Source: an uncultured Bacteroidales bacterium (lineage in GTDB: Bacteria > Bacteroidota > Bacteroidia > Bacteroidales > Paludibacteraceae). Taken from it: DNA of 31,055 nt. Below the pieces are notes generated by a model, which did no database searches, was not told the origin of the DNA, and worked only from the letters and a program-made list of their open reading frames with translations. The translations under genes and the position numbers were made by a program. Location: NCBI GenBank assembly GCA_937910305.1, contig CALEPS010000123.1:1-31055 (forward strand). The letters are read 5' to 3'. Shown one piece after another: positions 15,501 through 23,617 of this stretch (position 1 is its first letter; every line of letters begins with the position of its first letter).

Positions 15501-18500
15501 TTACGTTGTTTGACGCAGTAACCAGTGACGATAAGGGAACATTTATTTTATATGATTCAGAAGGAACAAGTCGTCACACATATGGAAATATTTCTACTAA
15601 AGATGAAGTTACAGAGCAAAAATATACGGTAACAGCCGGCGATGGATTGGTAGGAAGTAGTGTGTTCTATATAGGTAGAAATGGTTCAAACGGACGAATT
15701 CGTACTATTACTATTACTCGTCCAGGTGGCGGCTCTTCTCAAACGACGAACCTCACATGGAGCGGCGGATTAGTGGACGAAGGCTCTGTGGATAAGACCG
15801 TAGGTGATGCGAACTTCACTTATACCGCTTCGAGCAACAACTCCAATGGTGCGATAAGTTATTCTTCAGGAACCACTTCAGTGGCAACTATCAACAGCAG
15901 TACGGGAGAAGTGACCATCGAAAGTGCCGGCTCAACAACCATTACGGCTACTATTGCCGAATCAGGCTGCTATCCGACGAAGAGTATCACATACACCTTG
16001 ACTGTAACGGCTTCTTGCACTTCTGTTGCGGCGCCGACGGCTTTGACATGCTCGGCACATACGAGTAGCAGTTTGATATTTACTTGGACAAAGGCAGATC
16101 ATGCAAGCACTTATACAGCTAAGTTGTATAGTGATGCCGAATGTACGAGTCAGGTTGCGAGCCAAGACCTCGGCGATGTGGCTACGGTTACGTTTAGCAC
16201 GTTGACCGCAGAAATGACGTATTACTGCAAGATTCAGTCTCATGGCGATGGTTCGACCTATTGCGCTGATGGCGGCACGACTGGCGCACAAAACGGAACA
16301 ACCGATGCAGTACCTGTCGGTCACACCGTGACGTATGAGTACAACGGTGCAACGAGCGGTGCAAGTCCGACAAGTGCAACCGGTGCTTCTGTAACCTTGC
16401 CGACTCCGACAAGAGCGGGTTATGAGATGGATGGCTGGTACAAGACCGACGGCACGAAAGTAAGTTCGCCTTACACCCCGACGGCAGACATCACCCTCTA
16501 TGCCCGTTGGCAAAAAGCATGTGATGCAGGTGCGGGAAGTGTGGCTACCTTTAATTTCAATGCTGGCAATTCTACGGGTTTGACTATTGAGACGAACGGC
16601 GCCAATGCAACTTATAGCGTCGTTAACTCAAAAACCAATAATATTCCTGTATTGGATTCTTATTTCTTAGCATCTAGTTTTAAGAATGATGCATCGGGCA
16701 TTATCACTATTACAACAGATGCTACTTACACAGATATCGATAGTATTAAGTTGAATAGTGCGGCTACGGATAATGCCAATCCTAAGATTGCTATTTTTAC
16801 GGTATCGGGAGAAACAGAGACCAACCAGCAAAGTGCGTTTGCGTTGAGTTCCGGGTCCGTAAAGACATGGCGTGCTACACCCTATAAGAAAGACCTCTCA
16901 AGCAAAAAACCGGATGGAAAGGTACGCTTCAAACTGACAACAGGTGGTTCCGGTAAGTCTGCCGGTCTGGATAATATCCAAATCTTCTACGGAGGAGGTT
17001 CCGGTACCTGTTATCATGTGTACTACCATGGCAATGGCGCAGAGAGCGGATTTGTAAGCGATACTACTTCTTATGCCGATGACGCCAAAGCAACGGTATT
17101 AGGTTATAACGACAGTCGCTATCCGTTAACGAAAGATGGCTATGACTTCCAAGGATGGGCAACGAGTGCCGATGGTGCAGTAGCTTATACCGCAGGTGAG
17201 AAAATCACTATCGATGGCGCAGATGTACACCTCTATGCGAAATGGGCAACAGCAAGTACGGCGTTAGTAACGTGGAAAATGAAGACCGCAAATGATGAAG
17301 CGTGGGCAACTACGACAGGTACAGGTACTACGGACGAAACAAATATTACTTCTATCTCAACCGCCCACGACGAAGGTGACAATAAAGCGAAGAACTCTGC
17401 GACCGCAAAAACTGCAATGGCATCAGGCGAAGTATCGAGTACAGCGGCTCCTGACAAGAGTGCCCGGTTTACCTTCACTATCGCAGGCGGAAAGCAAGTG
17501 GAGATTAACAAGTTCGACTGCAAGGTATTCAATGTTAGCGACGGAAACCGTACTTACAAGGCGCAAATCTCCGATGCTGCAGGCAATGTATATAATAGTA
17601 CCAATACCGTGCCCGTTACAGCATCTGCAACACTGACAGACGCATCGTTTGTATTCGGTAGCGGAAAGATCTTGCGCGGTGCAGTAACTATCCGCATTTA
17701 TGCATGGAAGACCTCCGGTTCTCCGACGGAGTTCCGTATGGGGCCGGATGTGAAGTTCTACGGCACGGTGGAGGACTATGCATGCGCAACGCCTTCCGCA
17801 CCGACTATCAACGGTGTATCGGAATACGTGCCGGGTCAGACCATCACCCTAACAGCTTCGCATGACGGCGAGAACTACGACAACCTGACAACCTATACTT
17901 GGTACAAGGGCACAGACTGGGCTACGGCATTAGACAATACCCCTGTACAGGCTGCGGCTACGGGAGAAAGCGGCTACACGCTGACTATAGCTGATTGCAC
18001 TACCGGCAATGCAGGGCTCTATTGGTGCGAGGCGGCTAACGGTACCTGCGTGGCGCATAGCGCTGCCGGTTATGACGTAACTGTTTTTCCGGCATATACC
18101 ATCACGTATAACCTAAACGGTGGTGAACTGGATGGTACACAGAAGACATCTTATACTCGTTTTGATGAGGACTACACTTTGCCTACTCCGACGAAAACAG
18201 ACTATGTCTTTGCCGGATGGTATGGGGCGAGTGACTTCTCCGGTTTACCGACTGTAGTATTGGGGGCTGGTTCTGTTGGCGACAAGGAGTACTGGGCTAA
18301 GTGGGGTTCGGCTGTAACGGCTACTTGGACTGTCACTAAAGTGGAAGACAAACTTTATCGCGGCGGTGGCGACTATAGCGTAAAGGCAGTTATTGACCAG
18401 ATGGCATGGAACGAGTCATACAAAGATCAACTGGAACTGACGGCAACTGAAGGCGTGACGCTGAAGAATATTGTTGCGAGCGTTGTTTCAAGTCACGTGC

Positions 18501-21500
18501 AAGTAACGGCAGACTTTGACATCACAACCGGCTTGGCAGCAGATGCAACAGAGATTACTTTCACGCTCTCTGTCCCTGCCGACGGAACTTATGCCCCGGC
18601 GGAGTTGACGCATGACGAGGATTTGAGCACTTGCGTCGGAAGTCCTACCATAATTTCTATTTTTGATGGAACTTCGGATACAGAGAATCCTAACTCGAGT
18701 ACAAATAATAAATATAAACAAAGTACGCAATTTACAAACGCCACAACGGGATTTAAATACGAATTACATGGAATAAAGGGTAATTTGATAGATATTTCAG
18801 AAGCAACTTATACAGGTCGTGGAGAATATACCAGAGCTATCCAATGGGGAGGAGCAAGTACAAGTTATTACGCAGAATTTATAGTGCCAACGGGCTATAC
18901 TGCTTCAATAACAATAACTTATGTGCTAACTTCTAATTCTCCAAAGTATATCGGTTTCGGAACAACCAAGGCGGCTCAAACTAATGGCTCAAATTATGAT
19001 ATTAATGAAACTATATCTTCAAATAATGTAGTCGGCACAAGTACATTCAGTTCCTTGTCAAGTGGTACCTACTATTATGTATGTAGTGGCGCTACGTCCT
19101 TCTATATTTTAGGTGTCAGTGCGACTCTTACTCCTTCCAGTGGTGGCATTACTCCGACCCTGAGTTGGGATCCGGAGTTGAACACGGATGAGGATTGGAA
19201 ACCCGCGAATACCCGTCTTGAAAAAGAAACCGGTGATGTGGACTTTACGTTTGTGGCAGTTCAAGACAAGAACAGCCTCGGTACTATCACCTATAGCAGT
19301 AACAATACCGCGGTGGCTACGGTGAATGCTGCCGGAACAGTACATATCGTTGGCGCTGCAGGCGATGCTACTATCACAGCTACCTTGGCTGCAAGCGGTT
19401 GTTTCGAAGAGGCAACAGCTACGTATAACATCTATGTAGAAGATAACTGTATCGATGAGCCGGGTACAATCAGCACAGAAGACCTCGGCTGCGATGGTAT
19501 CAAAATGACCGTCAGCGGGCATACAACTTCCGGAGAGACTGTAAGTTACCAATGGTATAAGAACGGCGTATCGTTAGCACCTGCCGCACAGGAGGCAACC
19601 TATACCACCTCTGCCGCCGGTGAGTACTATGTAATAGTGACCAATACCGGTACAGACCACTGTGCAATGGCTTCCACCAACACCGTGACGGTAGAGGCAA
19701 AAACAGCGATTTCTGTGCCGACAAACATCGTTGACAGCTGGTACGTGAAGAACGGTCGCCGTACGCCGGATATAGCACTCTGGAAGACAACAGGCGTTTC
19801 AACCTTTACCGTAAAGAACAATGACGGTGGAGCAACAATTGAAAATATCGGTGGATGTACATTTGAACTGAAAGACGGTATCATCTATCTGAAGGGAACT
19901 ACTTCTACAGGTGCAGCACCAAGCGGAATGGAAGCCGGCGATTTAGTAATTAAAGTAGAAGTAAAGGATGAATGCGGAAGCAATACAAAGACTTCTTCTA
20001 CTATCACTATCCACCGCCAGGCAGCTACTACCTATAAGGAGATCGCGTTTGTAGCTGATGGCGGAAAAGGAATGAAAAAGGATTCCATCACAGTTGGACA
20101 CGGAGACGGAACTGAACTATACGAATATCTGGATAGTGTTGGTACAGCAGCAGGAAACCGTCTGTTCCAACTATCAGAACGGAATATCTATTGGACAACC
20201 GATGAGAAGGCTATCCGCGAAGAGTACTCGCAGTTTGACGGAATCCTCATTACCGATGATCCAAGCACGAATACGGTTGTTAAAACAGGAGATGACTACA
20301 AGACCAAGGGCTATGTGAATGCCTTCGGTACGATGGTGGATGTCCGTCCGATATTTACGATGGAGGCTTACGTGAGTGCGCTGAATAACTGGGGTTCTAA
20401 GGGTATAAAAGGAAATCCGCAATCACCTAATCCGCGTCAGTATGAGATGCGTCTGGAATGTAAAGACCATGAGATATACGGCGCCGGTCTGCCGACTCCG
20501 GAGGACGGAACAAACGTATGGGAGGAAGTGATTGACGGCGAGATATTCCGCCATGTGATCTTAGTCGATTCGATGAAGGGTGTATATAAAGGCGTGGCGT
20601 ATAATGCAGAGACGGCTGGTGACAAAAAACCGGCACTGCAAGGCTTTACGGGTGAAGCAGCCGGCAGTCTGTTGGGTCTCGGACGTATTCTCGAAGGCAC
20701 ACTGCAAGCGGCAATCGAGCGTCAGGAAGAGCCCGCAGCGCGTCTGCTCGTAATGGGTATCAACGCCAAGGCTCTCCAGCCGACATGCGCGTTGACCAAC
20801 GAAGGCAAAACCGTGATAAAGAATATCCTGGTTTACCTCCTCAAGACCAACATGGAGGAAGTGGACGACTGCTCCAACTACTTCACTGGTAAAAATAGTA
20901 GTGACTGGAATAATGCATCCAACTGGTCCAAGAATCAGTTACCGTCCAGCGAGGCGAAAGTACGTATTTTGGCGCCGTGCGTAATCAGCGGAATCCAACC
21001 GCATGTATTGCAAGTATCGATAGTCAATAGCGGAAACAGTAATATCCGATATACCGCAACAAGTAATGCTGCATGTAACGGAACGCTGACCATCAATGCA
21101 GACGGCGCGTTGATTGCAGACGGCAAGGTACGCAGCGCAGTAGCTCCGCATTTCGCAGCCAACGACCTGATGCCTACCACACCCGAAATGCTGACTATCA
21201 ACACTGGCAGCGACGCACAAGCCGCGCTGATATTCAACAATGAGGAAGGCTTGACCAAGGCAACGGTGAACTACTACAGTAGGGGAAGAAAGTCGGATAA
21301 CGTATACCAATTCCAGTATTTTGCTGTACCGATGGAGTACGTGGATGTGAATCCAGCCTTTGCCGGATCGGGTATCTATACCTACGCATGGCATGAGAAC
21401 GGCGGATGGGAGCGCCGAGGCTATTATACCGAACTCTATGCCTTCGAGGGACTCGGTATTACTACCAAGTTTGCTGATCCTCGTACCTATACGATGAAGG

Positions 21501-22471
21501 GAACTCTTGCATCCACCGCTGAGAGAGAGGTTACTCTGTCCAATGACGCGGCGGAAGGAGCAGCAGGAAAGGGCGATAATATAATAGGAAACAGCTGGAT
21601 GGCTCCGATCAATATCGCTTCGCTGAAAACCGCTATCGGAGACGACAGTAATATAGAGAAAGCAGTGTATATCTATTGTACTGGTAATGACAAAGCGGAT
21701 GGCGATGAAGATGTGGATGCAGGTTCTACAGAAACCTCGGGTCAATGGTTGGCTATTCCTATTGATGCTTCCGGCTGGAGCGGATGGGAAGGACTGAAAG
21801 TCATTCCGGCAATGCAGGCATTCCTGATCCATGTAACCGGCGAGAGCAGCCTGACGCTCAATTATGACAGCCTGGTGCGCAGTACTGCTACGGACAAACT
21901 GAATGAGAAACTCCGTGCTCCGCGCAGGAAAGCCGCCTCCGAGAACGCGTTCTCCGGAATAAGAATGAGCGTAGCCGACAGCCAAACGCATACCGACCTC
22001 TATCTCTTCGAAGGCGAGCAGTTCAGCGCGGACTATGATAACGGCTGGGAGGCTAAGTACATGGAAGGCGACGGACGCTCCGCACAGTTCTACGCCATGA
22101 ACGGCGAAGACAAGATGGCGGTAATGGCTACCGATGAACTGGAAGGCACGTATGTGGGATTTGCTCCGGGCAAAGAGAGCAATTACACCATCTCGTTCTT
22201 CGGCGGAGAAGGCACATATTACCTCAATGACCTGAAAGAGGAGAAGTCCACACTTATAGAGCAAGGTAATACCTATTCGTTCATCTATGAGGCGGGCGAC
22301 ATGCCGCACCGATTCCTGATTAGTACTACGCCATTCGGCATACCGAGTGTCACCACCGGTGTGGGCACCGTAGAGGCACAAGAGAAAGTGCAGAAAGTGA
22401 TCTATAACGACCACGTATATATCATCCGCGGAGGAAAGATATATGATGTTATGGGCAAAATGATGAAATAA
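12545..22471 (+). CDS. Giant multidomain surface protein (InlB/BIG2/Ig/FnIII modules), probably phase-variable
   Basis: 3308 residues. An unusual ~77-residue N-terminal extension, holding Gly-Gly-Gly from the 10-G run and a repeat-coded Leu/Tyr/Pro stretch, precedes the signal peptide (LRRIALILCVLVMSVGQMWG, about 76-95). Then, approximately: starch-binding-like domains (270-455); Listeria-Bacteroides/InlB repeats at 464-543, 1259-1323, 1489-1569 and 1851-1921, each ending near 'Y/LxAxW'; BIG2-type domains at 547-632, 1068-1156 and 2203-2299; Ig-like domains at 731-816, 1750-1848 and 2300-2385; FnIII at 1160-1246; several jelly-roll/lectin-like segments; an unrecognised alpha/beta domain at 2497-2775; a WNNASNW segment (about 2783-2900); and a short C-terminal sorting-type end (VIYNDHVYIIRGGKIYDVMG). 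Expected at the cell surface as an adhesin or glycan binder (inference). Two small genes follow. Alternative: translation begins further down, but no in-frame ATG precedes the hydrophobic core. Confidence 0.85.
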   Translation: MKNYLQVNRALAAEKNFNFLSNLYAKVLQNAGGGASQYCVSQSEGAQGKNLDEKAQLSPSCPLLASYLPLTCPLQLRRIALILCVLVMSVGQMWGETATSAVAGTYSVVYSSSPIGGEKKFKEIATNAVYLYRNSSWSYSNNNGVKATSGNNSGIVFYISSPMSLSATISQKATTAETVTVYVKSVSSAFFQELVDGSDNNTTASTNPELGDVGSFTIAGSTTIQTYTDSYASALSAGYYYVYATSSASSVNTYLQSITLATSSWKLKGDFDSWGDGYAMSGSGTVSVTRTLPANSRYEFKFHDGTSYYGNTGAIVHSISGWEYETGKDNGILYTGPAGDYTFSINTSTHVASITYPDVDHPNSNYIYIKKGAGWSDARLYNWEEGSSSTMSDWDGSPILATTTICGTEYWYGAAYWNKLKFRDGGSNQSNELSFDKDATGGGGGKYLDETTHASTWSNFALYTITFAGNGNTGGTMDAIAGLCPGDDPVLPANTFEKTGYDFASWTASASVKVGGSSVTTGIADEATIQDVAANVTLTAQWTPISVSSITVSPSSKKLDVAGTQQLSVEVLPVTALDKEVTWTTSNGSIATVSSTGLVTAVAPGSCTITATAHDGSGVTGTCSITVNKITPTTYNFSADKTIQCGEDDITFTLAGSQVGATYYITKKSDGSTTIGESKAGNGSSISFTVADAKSGDYYCYTSETSTFEKYKVSKSKVTISAGTATSITTQPTNQEVTVGEEATLTVVAAGTSLSYQWKESATEGGTYSDVASDGTSSSYSVTPDAAGTKWFKCEVTGTCGTVTTEARKIVATAAKITPTVTWTTVPSTVYKGGKYAIEVSTNTDASLVAGSLTCTNGTLSGVAVSDGVFTGYLEIATNASSAPTLTLTTSAGSTYAAKTETNDDIELGSCEGGGGSTIYSYTITSTSNVTGGSATGGSVDINGLDDGATAIDEVDYYKIGGDFSLSKRYIKITLSGTTLAAGDVITLFDAVTSDDKGTFILYDSEGTSRHTYGNISTKDEVTEQKYTVTAGDGLVGSSVFYIGRNGSNGRIRTITITRPGGGSSQTTNLTWSGGLVDEGSVDKTVGDANFTYTASSNNSNGAISYSSGTTSVATINSSTGEVTIESAGSTTITATIAESGCYPTKSITYTLTVTASCTSVAAPTALTCSAHTSSSLIFTWTKADHASTYTAKLYSDAECTSQVASQDLGDVATVTFSTLTAEMTYYCKIQSHGDGSTYCADGGTTGAQNGTTDAVPVGHTVTYEYNGATSGASPTSATGASVTLPTPTRAGYEMDGWYKTDGTKVSSPYTPTADITLYARWQKACDAGAGSVATFNFNAGNSTGLTIETNGANATYSVVNSKTNNIPVLDSYFLASSFKNDASGIITITTDATYTDIDSIKLNSAATDNANPKIAIFTVSGETETNQQSAFALSSGSVKTWRATPYKKDLSSKKPDGKVRFKLTTGGSGKSAGLDNIQIFYGGGSGTCYHVYYHGNGAESGFVSDTTSYADDAKATVLGYNDSRYPLTKDGYDFQGWATSADGAVAYTAGEKITIDGADVHLYAKWATASTALVTWKMKTANDEAWATTTGTGTTDETNITSISTAHDEGDNKAKNSATAKTAMASGEVSSTAAPDKSARFTFTIAGGKQVEINKFDCKVFNVSDGNRTYKAQISDAAGNVYNSTNTVPVTASATLTDASFVFGSGKILRGAVTIRIYAWKTSGSPTEFRMGPDVKFYGTVEDYACATPSAPTINGVSEYVPGQTITLTASHDGENYDNLTTYTWYKGTDWATALDNTPVQAAATGESGYTLTIADCTTGNAGLYWCEAANGTCVAHSAAGYDVTVFPAYTITYNLNGGELDGTQKTSYTRFDEDYTLPTPTKTDYVFAGWYGASDFSGLPTVVLGAGSVGDKEYWAKWGSAVTATWTVTKVEDKLYRGGGDYSVKAVIDQMAWNESYKDQLELTATEGVTLKNIVASVVSSHVQVTADFDITTGLAADATEITFTLSVPADGTYAPAELTHDEDLSTCVGSPTIISIFDGTSDTENPNSSTNNKYKQSTQFTNATTGFKYELHGIKGNLIDISEATYTGRGEYTRAIQWGGASTSYYAEFIVPTGYTASITITYVLTSNSPKYIGFGTTKAAQTNGSNYDINETISSNNVVGTSTFSSLSSGTYYYVCSGATSFYILGVSATLTPSSGGITPTLSWDPELNTDEDWKPANTRLEKETGDVDFTFVAVQDKNSLGTITYSSNNTAVATVNAAGTVHIVGAAGDATITATLAASGCFEEATATYNIYVEDNCIDEPGTISTEDLGCDGIKMTVSGHTTSGETVSYQWYKNGVSLAPAAQEATYTTSAAGEYYVIVTNTGTDHCAMASTNTVTVEAKTAISVPTNIVDSWYVKNGRRTPDIALWKTTGVSTFTVKNNDGGATIENIGGCTFELKDGIIYLKGTTSTGAAPSGMEAGDLVIKVEVKDECGSNTKTSSTITIHRQAATTYKEIAFVADGGKGMKKDSITVGHGDGTELYEYLDSVGTAAGNRLFQLSERNIYWTTDEKAIREEYSQFDGILITDDPSTNTVVKTGDDYKTKGYVNAFGTMVDVRPIFTMEAYVSALNNWGSKGIKGNPQSPNPRQYEMRLECKDHEIYGAGLPTPEDGTNVWEEVIDGEIFRHVILVDSMKGVYKGVAYNAETAGDKKPALQGFTGEAAGSLLGLGRILEGTLQAAIERQEEPAARLLVMGINAKALQPTCALTNEGKTVIKNILVYLLKTNMEEVDDCSNYFTGKNSSDWNNASNWSKNQLPSSEAKVRILAPCVISGIQPHVLQVSIVNSGNSNIRYTATSNAACNGTLTINADGALIADGKVRSAVAPHFAANDLMPTTPEMLTINTGSDAQAALIFNNEEGLTKATVNYYSRGRKSDNVYQFQYFAVPMEYVDVNPAFAGSGIYTYAWHENGGWERRGYYTELYAFEGLGITTKFADPRTYTMKGTLASTAEREVTLSNDAAEGAAGKGDNIIGNSWMAPINIASLKTAIGDDSNIEKAVYIYCTGNDKADGDEDVDAGSTETSGQWLAIPIDASGWSGWEGLKVIPAMQAFLIHVTGESSLTLNYDSLVRSTATDKLNEKLRAPRRKAASENAFSGIRMSVADSQTHTDLYLFEGEQFSADYDNGWEAKYMEGDGRSAQFYAMNGEDKMAVMATDELEGTYVGFAPGKESNYTISFFGGEGTYYLNDLKEEKSTLIEQGNTYSFIYEAGDMPHRFLISTTPFGIPSVTTGVGTVEAQEKVQKVIYNDHVYIIRGGKIYDVMGKMMK
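12638..12647 (+). repeat. Homopolymer run of 10 G near the 5' end of the giant gene
   Basis: Ten consecutive G at codons 32-35, before the signal peptide. With 10 G the long frame is open. With 11 G the frame stops after GGFAILRIAI, and with 9 G it stops at the TGA at 12713-12715. Such runs are the classic substrate for slipped-strand phase variation. Confidence 0.93.
12724..12767 (+). repeat. 4 x 11-bp tandem array before the signal peptide
   Basis: Units TTGCCCCTTAC, TTGCCTCTTAC, TTGCCTCTTAC and TTGCCCCTTAC at 12724, 12735, 12746 and 12757. Eleven is not a multiple of three, so gain or loss of one unit would also shift the frame. Confidence 0.95.
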
Positions 22472-22514
22472 TGTTTAGTGAGAAGAATTTAAGTTAAGAG
22501 AAAGGGAAAGAATC

Positions 22515-22937
22515 ATGAAAGCACAAAACATTATGAAATCATTTGTTATAGCAATCATACTGATCGCAGGCGCAGCACAAGTGAGCGCCGTTACCTACCA
22601 AACGAAGTACAAAGGGTCGATGTACAATGTACAAAGTCCCATCTCCTATGGCGCGGCGGCGCCGGCTGCTACCTTCCAATCCACCAGCACCTATGCTTCG
22701 CCCGAATGGGCTGAGCAGCCGATGCTGAATAGCGACGGTACGGTCAACGAAGGCGCGTACATGGGCGGCAAAAATAATGCCCCCGGACCGCGGAGAAATG
22801 TTACCTCCCCTAACCCAGAAGTTGATGAAGAGAACGACGATGGTAACGTACCCCTCGGCGATGCCCTGATCCCGCTGATGCTTTGCATGTGCGCGTACGC
22901 GATATATAAGGTCTCGCGCCGCCGCAAGGAAGCGTGA
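22515..22937 (+). CDS. Small secreted protein with C-terminal PLGD-TM-RRRK tail
   Basis: 140 residues. The start at 22515 follows an AAGGGAAAG ribosome site; ATG 22533 is a possible alternative. A signal peptide (FVIAIILIAGAAQVSA) is followed by a Tyr/Ser/Ala/Pro-rich, probably disordered middle, an acidic stretch (EVDEENDDGN), then VPLGDA, a hydrophobic helix (LIPLMLCMCAYAIYKV, about residues 117-132) and a basic end (SRRRKEA). The three-part tail has the shape of a membrane-anchor or sorting signal. I do not recognise a named family. It starts 43 bp after the giant gene with no terminator between, so co-expression is likely. A membrane partner of the giant protein is an inference only. Confidence 0.75.
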   Translation: MKAQNIMKSFVIAIILIAGAAQVSAVTYQTKYKGSMYNVQSPISYGAAAPAATFQSTSTYASPEWAEQPMLNSDGTVNEGAYMGGKNNAPGPRRNVTSPNPEVDEENDDGNVPLGDALIPLMLCMCAYAIYKVSRRRKEA

Positions 22938-22938
22938 A

Positions 22939-22978
22939 CTAGGATCCTAGAACCCTAGTATACTAGTATCCTAGACAA
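22939..22978. repeat. 8-bp CTAG tandem array (A)
   Basis: CTAG at 22939, 22947, 22955, 22963 and 22971, exactly 8 bp apart. It contains the palindrome CTAGGATCCTAG (22939-22950). It starts one base after the stop of the upstream gene and ends 13 bp before the next ATG. Confidence 0.95.
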
Positions 22979-22990
22979 ATAATACCAACT

Positions 22991-23551
22991 ATGGCAAAAC
23001 TTAATGATGGCGGCTTCTTGGAAGCCAATGGGGATTATAGAGATCTGATCTTTTACAAAAAGACCAAGATTCTCTTTGATATGACCTATTGGTACAAGGA
23101 CCGCTATCTGGAGCGAGGAGACAGGACACAAGACCAGATGCAGCAAGCCGCTCGTAGCGGAAAACAGAATATCGCCGAAGGTTCCGAAGACGGATTGACG
23201 AGCATGGAGATGCAACTGAAACTGGTTAACGTGGCACGTGGTAGTTTGATAGAGTTGCGCGAAGATTATGAAGACCAACTCATGGTGCATCGCCTCAAGC
23301 AATGGAACCAAACCCATCCTCGCTACAATGCCATGGTCAATTATTGCTATCGCCATCATGAGCTCGCCGACTATCAAAAATACTATGAGCAATGGAGCAT
23401 AGAGGAGTTCTGCAATGTCGCTCTTTCGCTTATCCACCAAGCAGACAGAGGCATGTGGACATGGATCAAGAAGAAAGAGGCGCAGTTCTTGGAAGAGGGC
23501 GGCATACGCGAGAAGATGTCCTCCGCGCGCAAAAAACAAAGGGGTTACTAG
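22991..23551 (+). CDS. Four-helix-bundle protein with suffix domain (23S rRNA IVP-like)
   Basis: 186 residues. The first ~125 residues hold the four-helix-bundle pattern of the 23S rRNA intervening-sequence protein family: YRDLIFYKKTKILFDMTYWY, then RTQDQMQQAARSGKQNIAEGS, then a helix with VARGSLIELREDYED. The 'four helix bundle suffix' part follows (WNQTHPRYNAMVNYCYRHH to the end). Such proteins occur in rRNA intervening sequences and, as here, as free-standing genes; their role is not settled. It is cytoplasmic, with no signal peptide. It lies downstream of the giant gene on the same strand, flanked on both sides by the same kind of 8-bp CTAG array; the stop TAG at 23549-23551 is part of the second array. 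Confidence 0.85.
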   Translation: MAKLNDGGFLEANGDYRDLIFYKKTKILFDMTYWYKDRYLERGDRTQDQMQQAARSGKQNIAEGSEDGLTSMEMQLKLVNVARGSLIELREDYEDQLMVHRLKQWNQTHPRYNAMVNYCYRHHELADYQKYYEQWSIEEFCNVALSLIHQADRGMWTWIKKKEAQFLEEGGIREKMSSARKKQRGY

Positions 23552-23583
23552 AATCCTAGGATCCTAGGGGTCTAGTATCCTAG
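23548..23583. repeat. 8-bp CTAG tandem array (B), supplies a stop codon
   Basis: CTAG at 23548, 23556, 23564, 23572 and 23580, exactly 8 bp apart, with the palindrome CCTAGGATCCTAGG (23555-23568). The first unit provides the stop codon of the four-helix-bundle gene. Confidence 0.95.
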
Positions 23584-23589
23584 AAAAGA

Positions 23590-23617
23590 GAAAGGATGGC
23601 TAACGGGCCATCCTTTC
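23590..23617 (-). terminator. Terminator of the minus-strand gene cluster
   Basis: A perfect 11-bp stem (GAAAGGATGGC, 23590-23600; GCCATCCTTTC, 23607-23617) with a 6-nt loop. On the minus strand it is followed by TCTTTTC. The GH105-like stop codon (23602-23600) lies inside it. Confidence 0.8.

Noticed and set aside
20939..22414. Long minus-strand open frame (491 codons) opposite the giant gene
   Set aside because: Shadow of the plus-strand gene; no recognisable domain, and the plus frame has clear modules and a sorting-type end.
22991..23551. Four-helix-bundle gene as a sign of a 23S rRNA intervening sequence
   Set aside because: No rRNA sequence flanks it; free-standing copies of this family are known.
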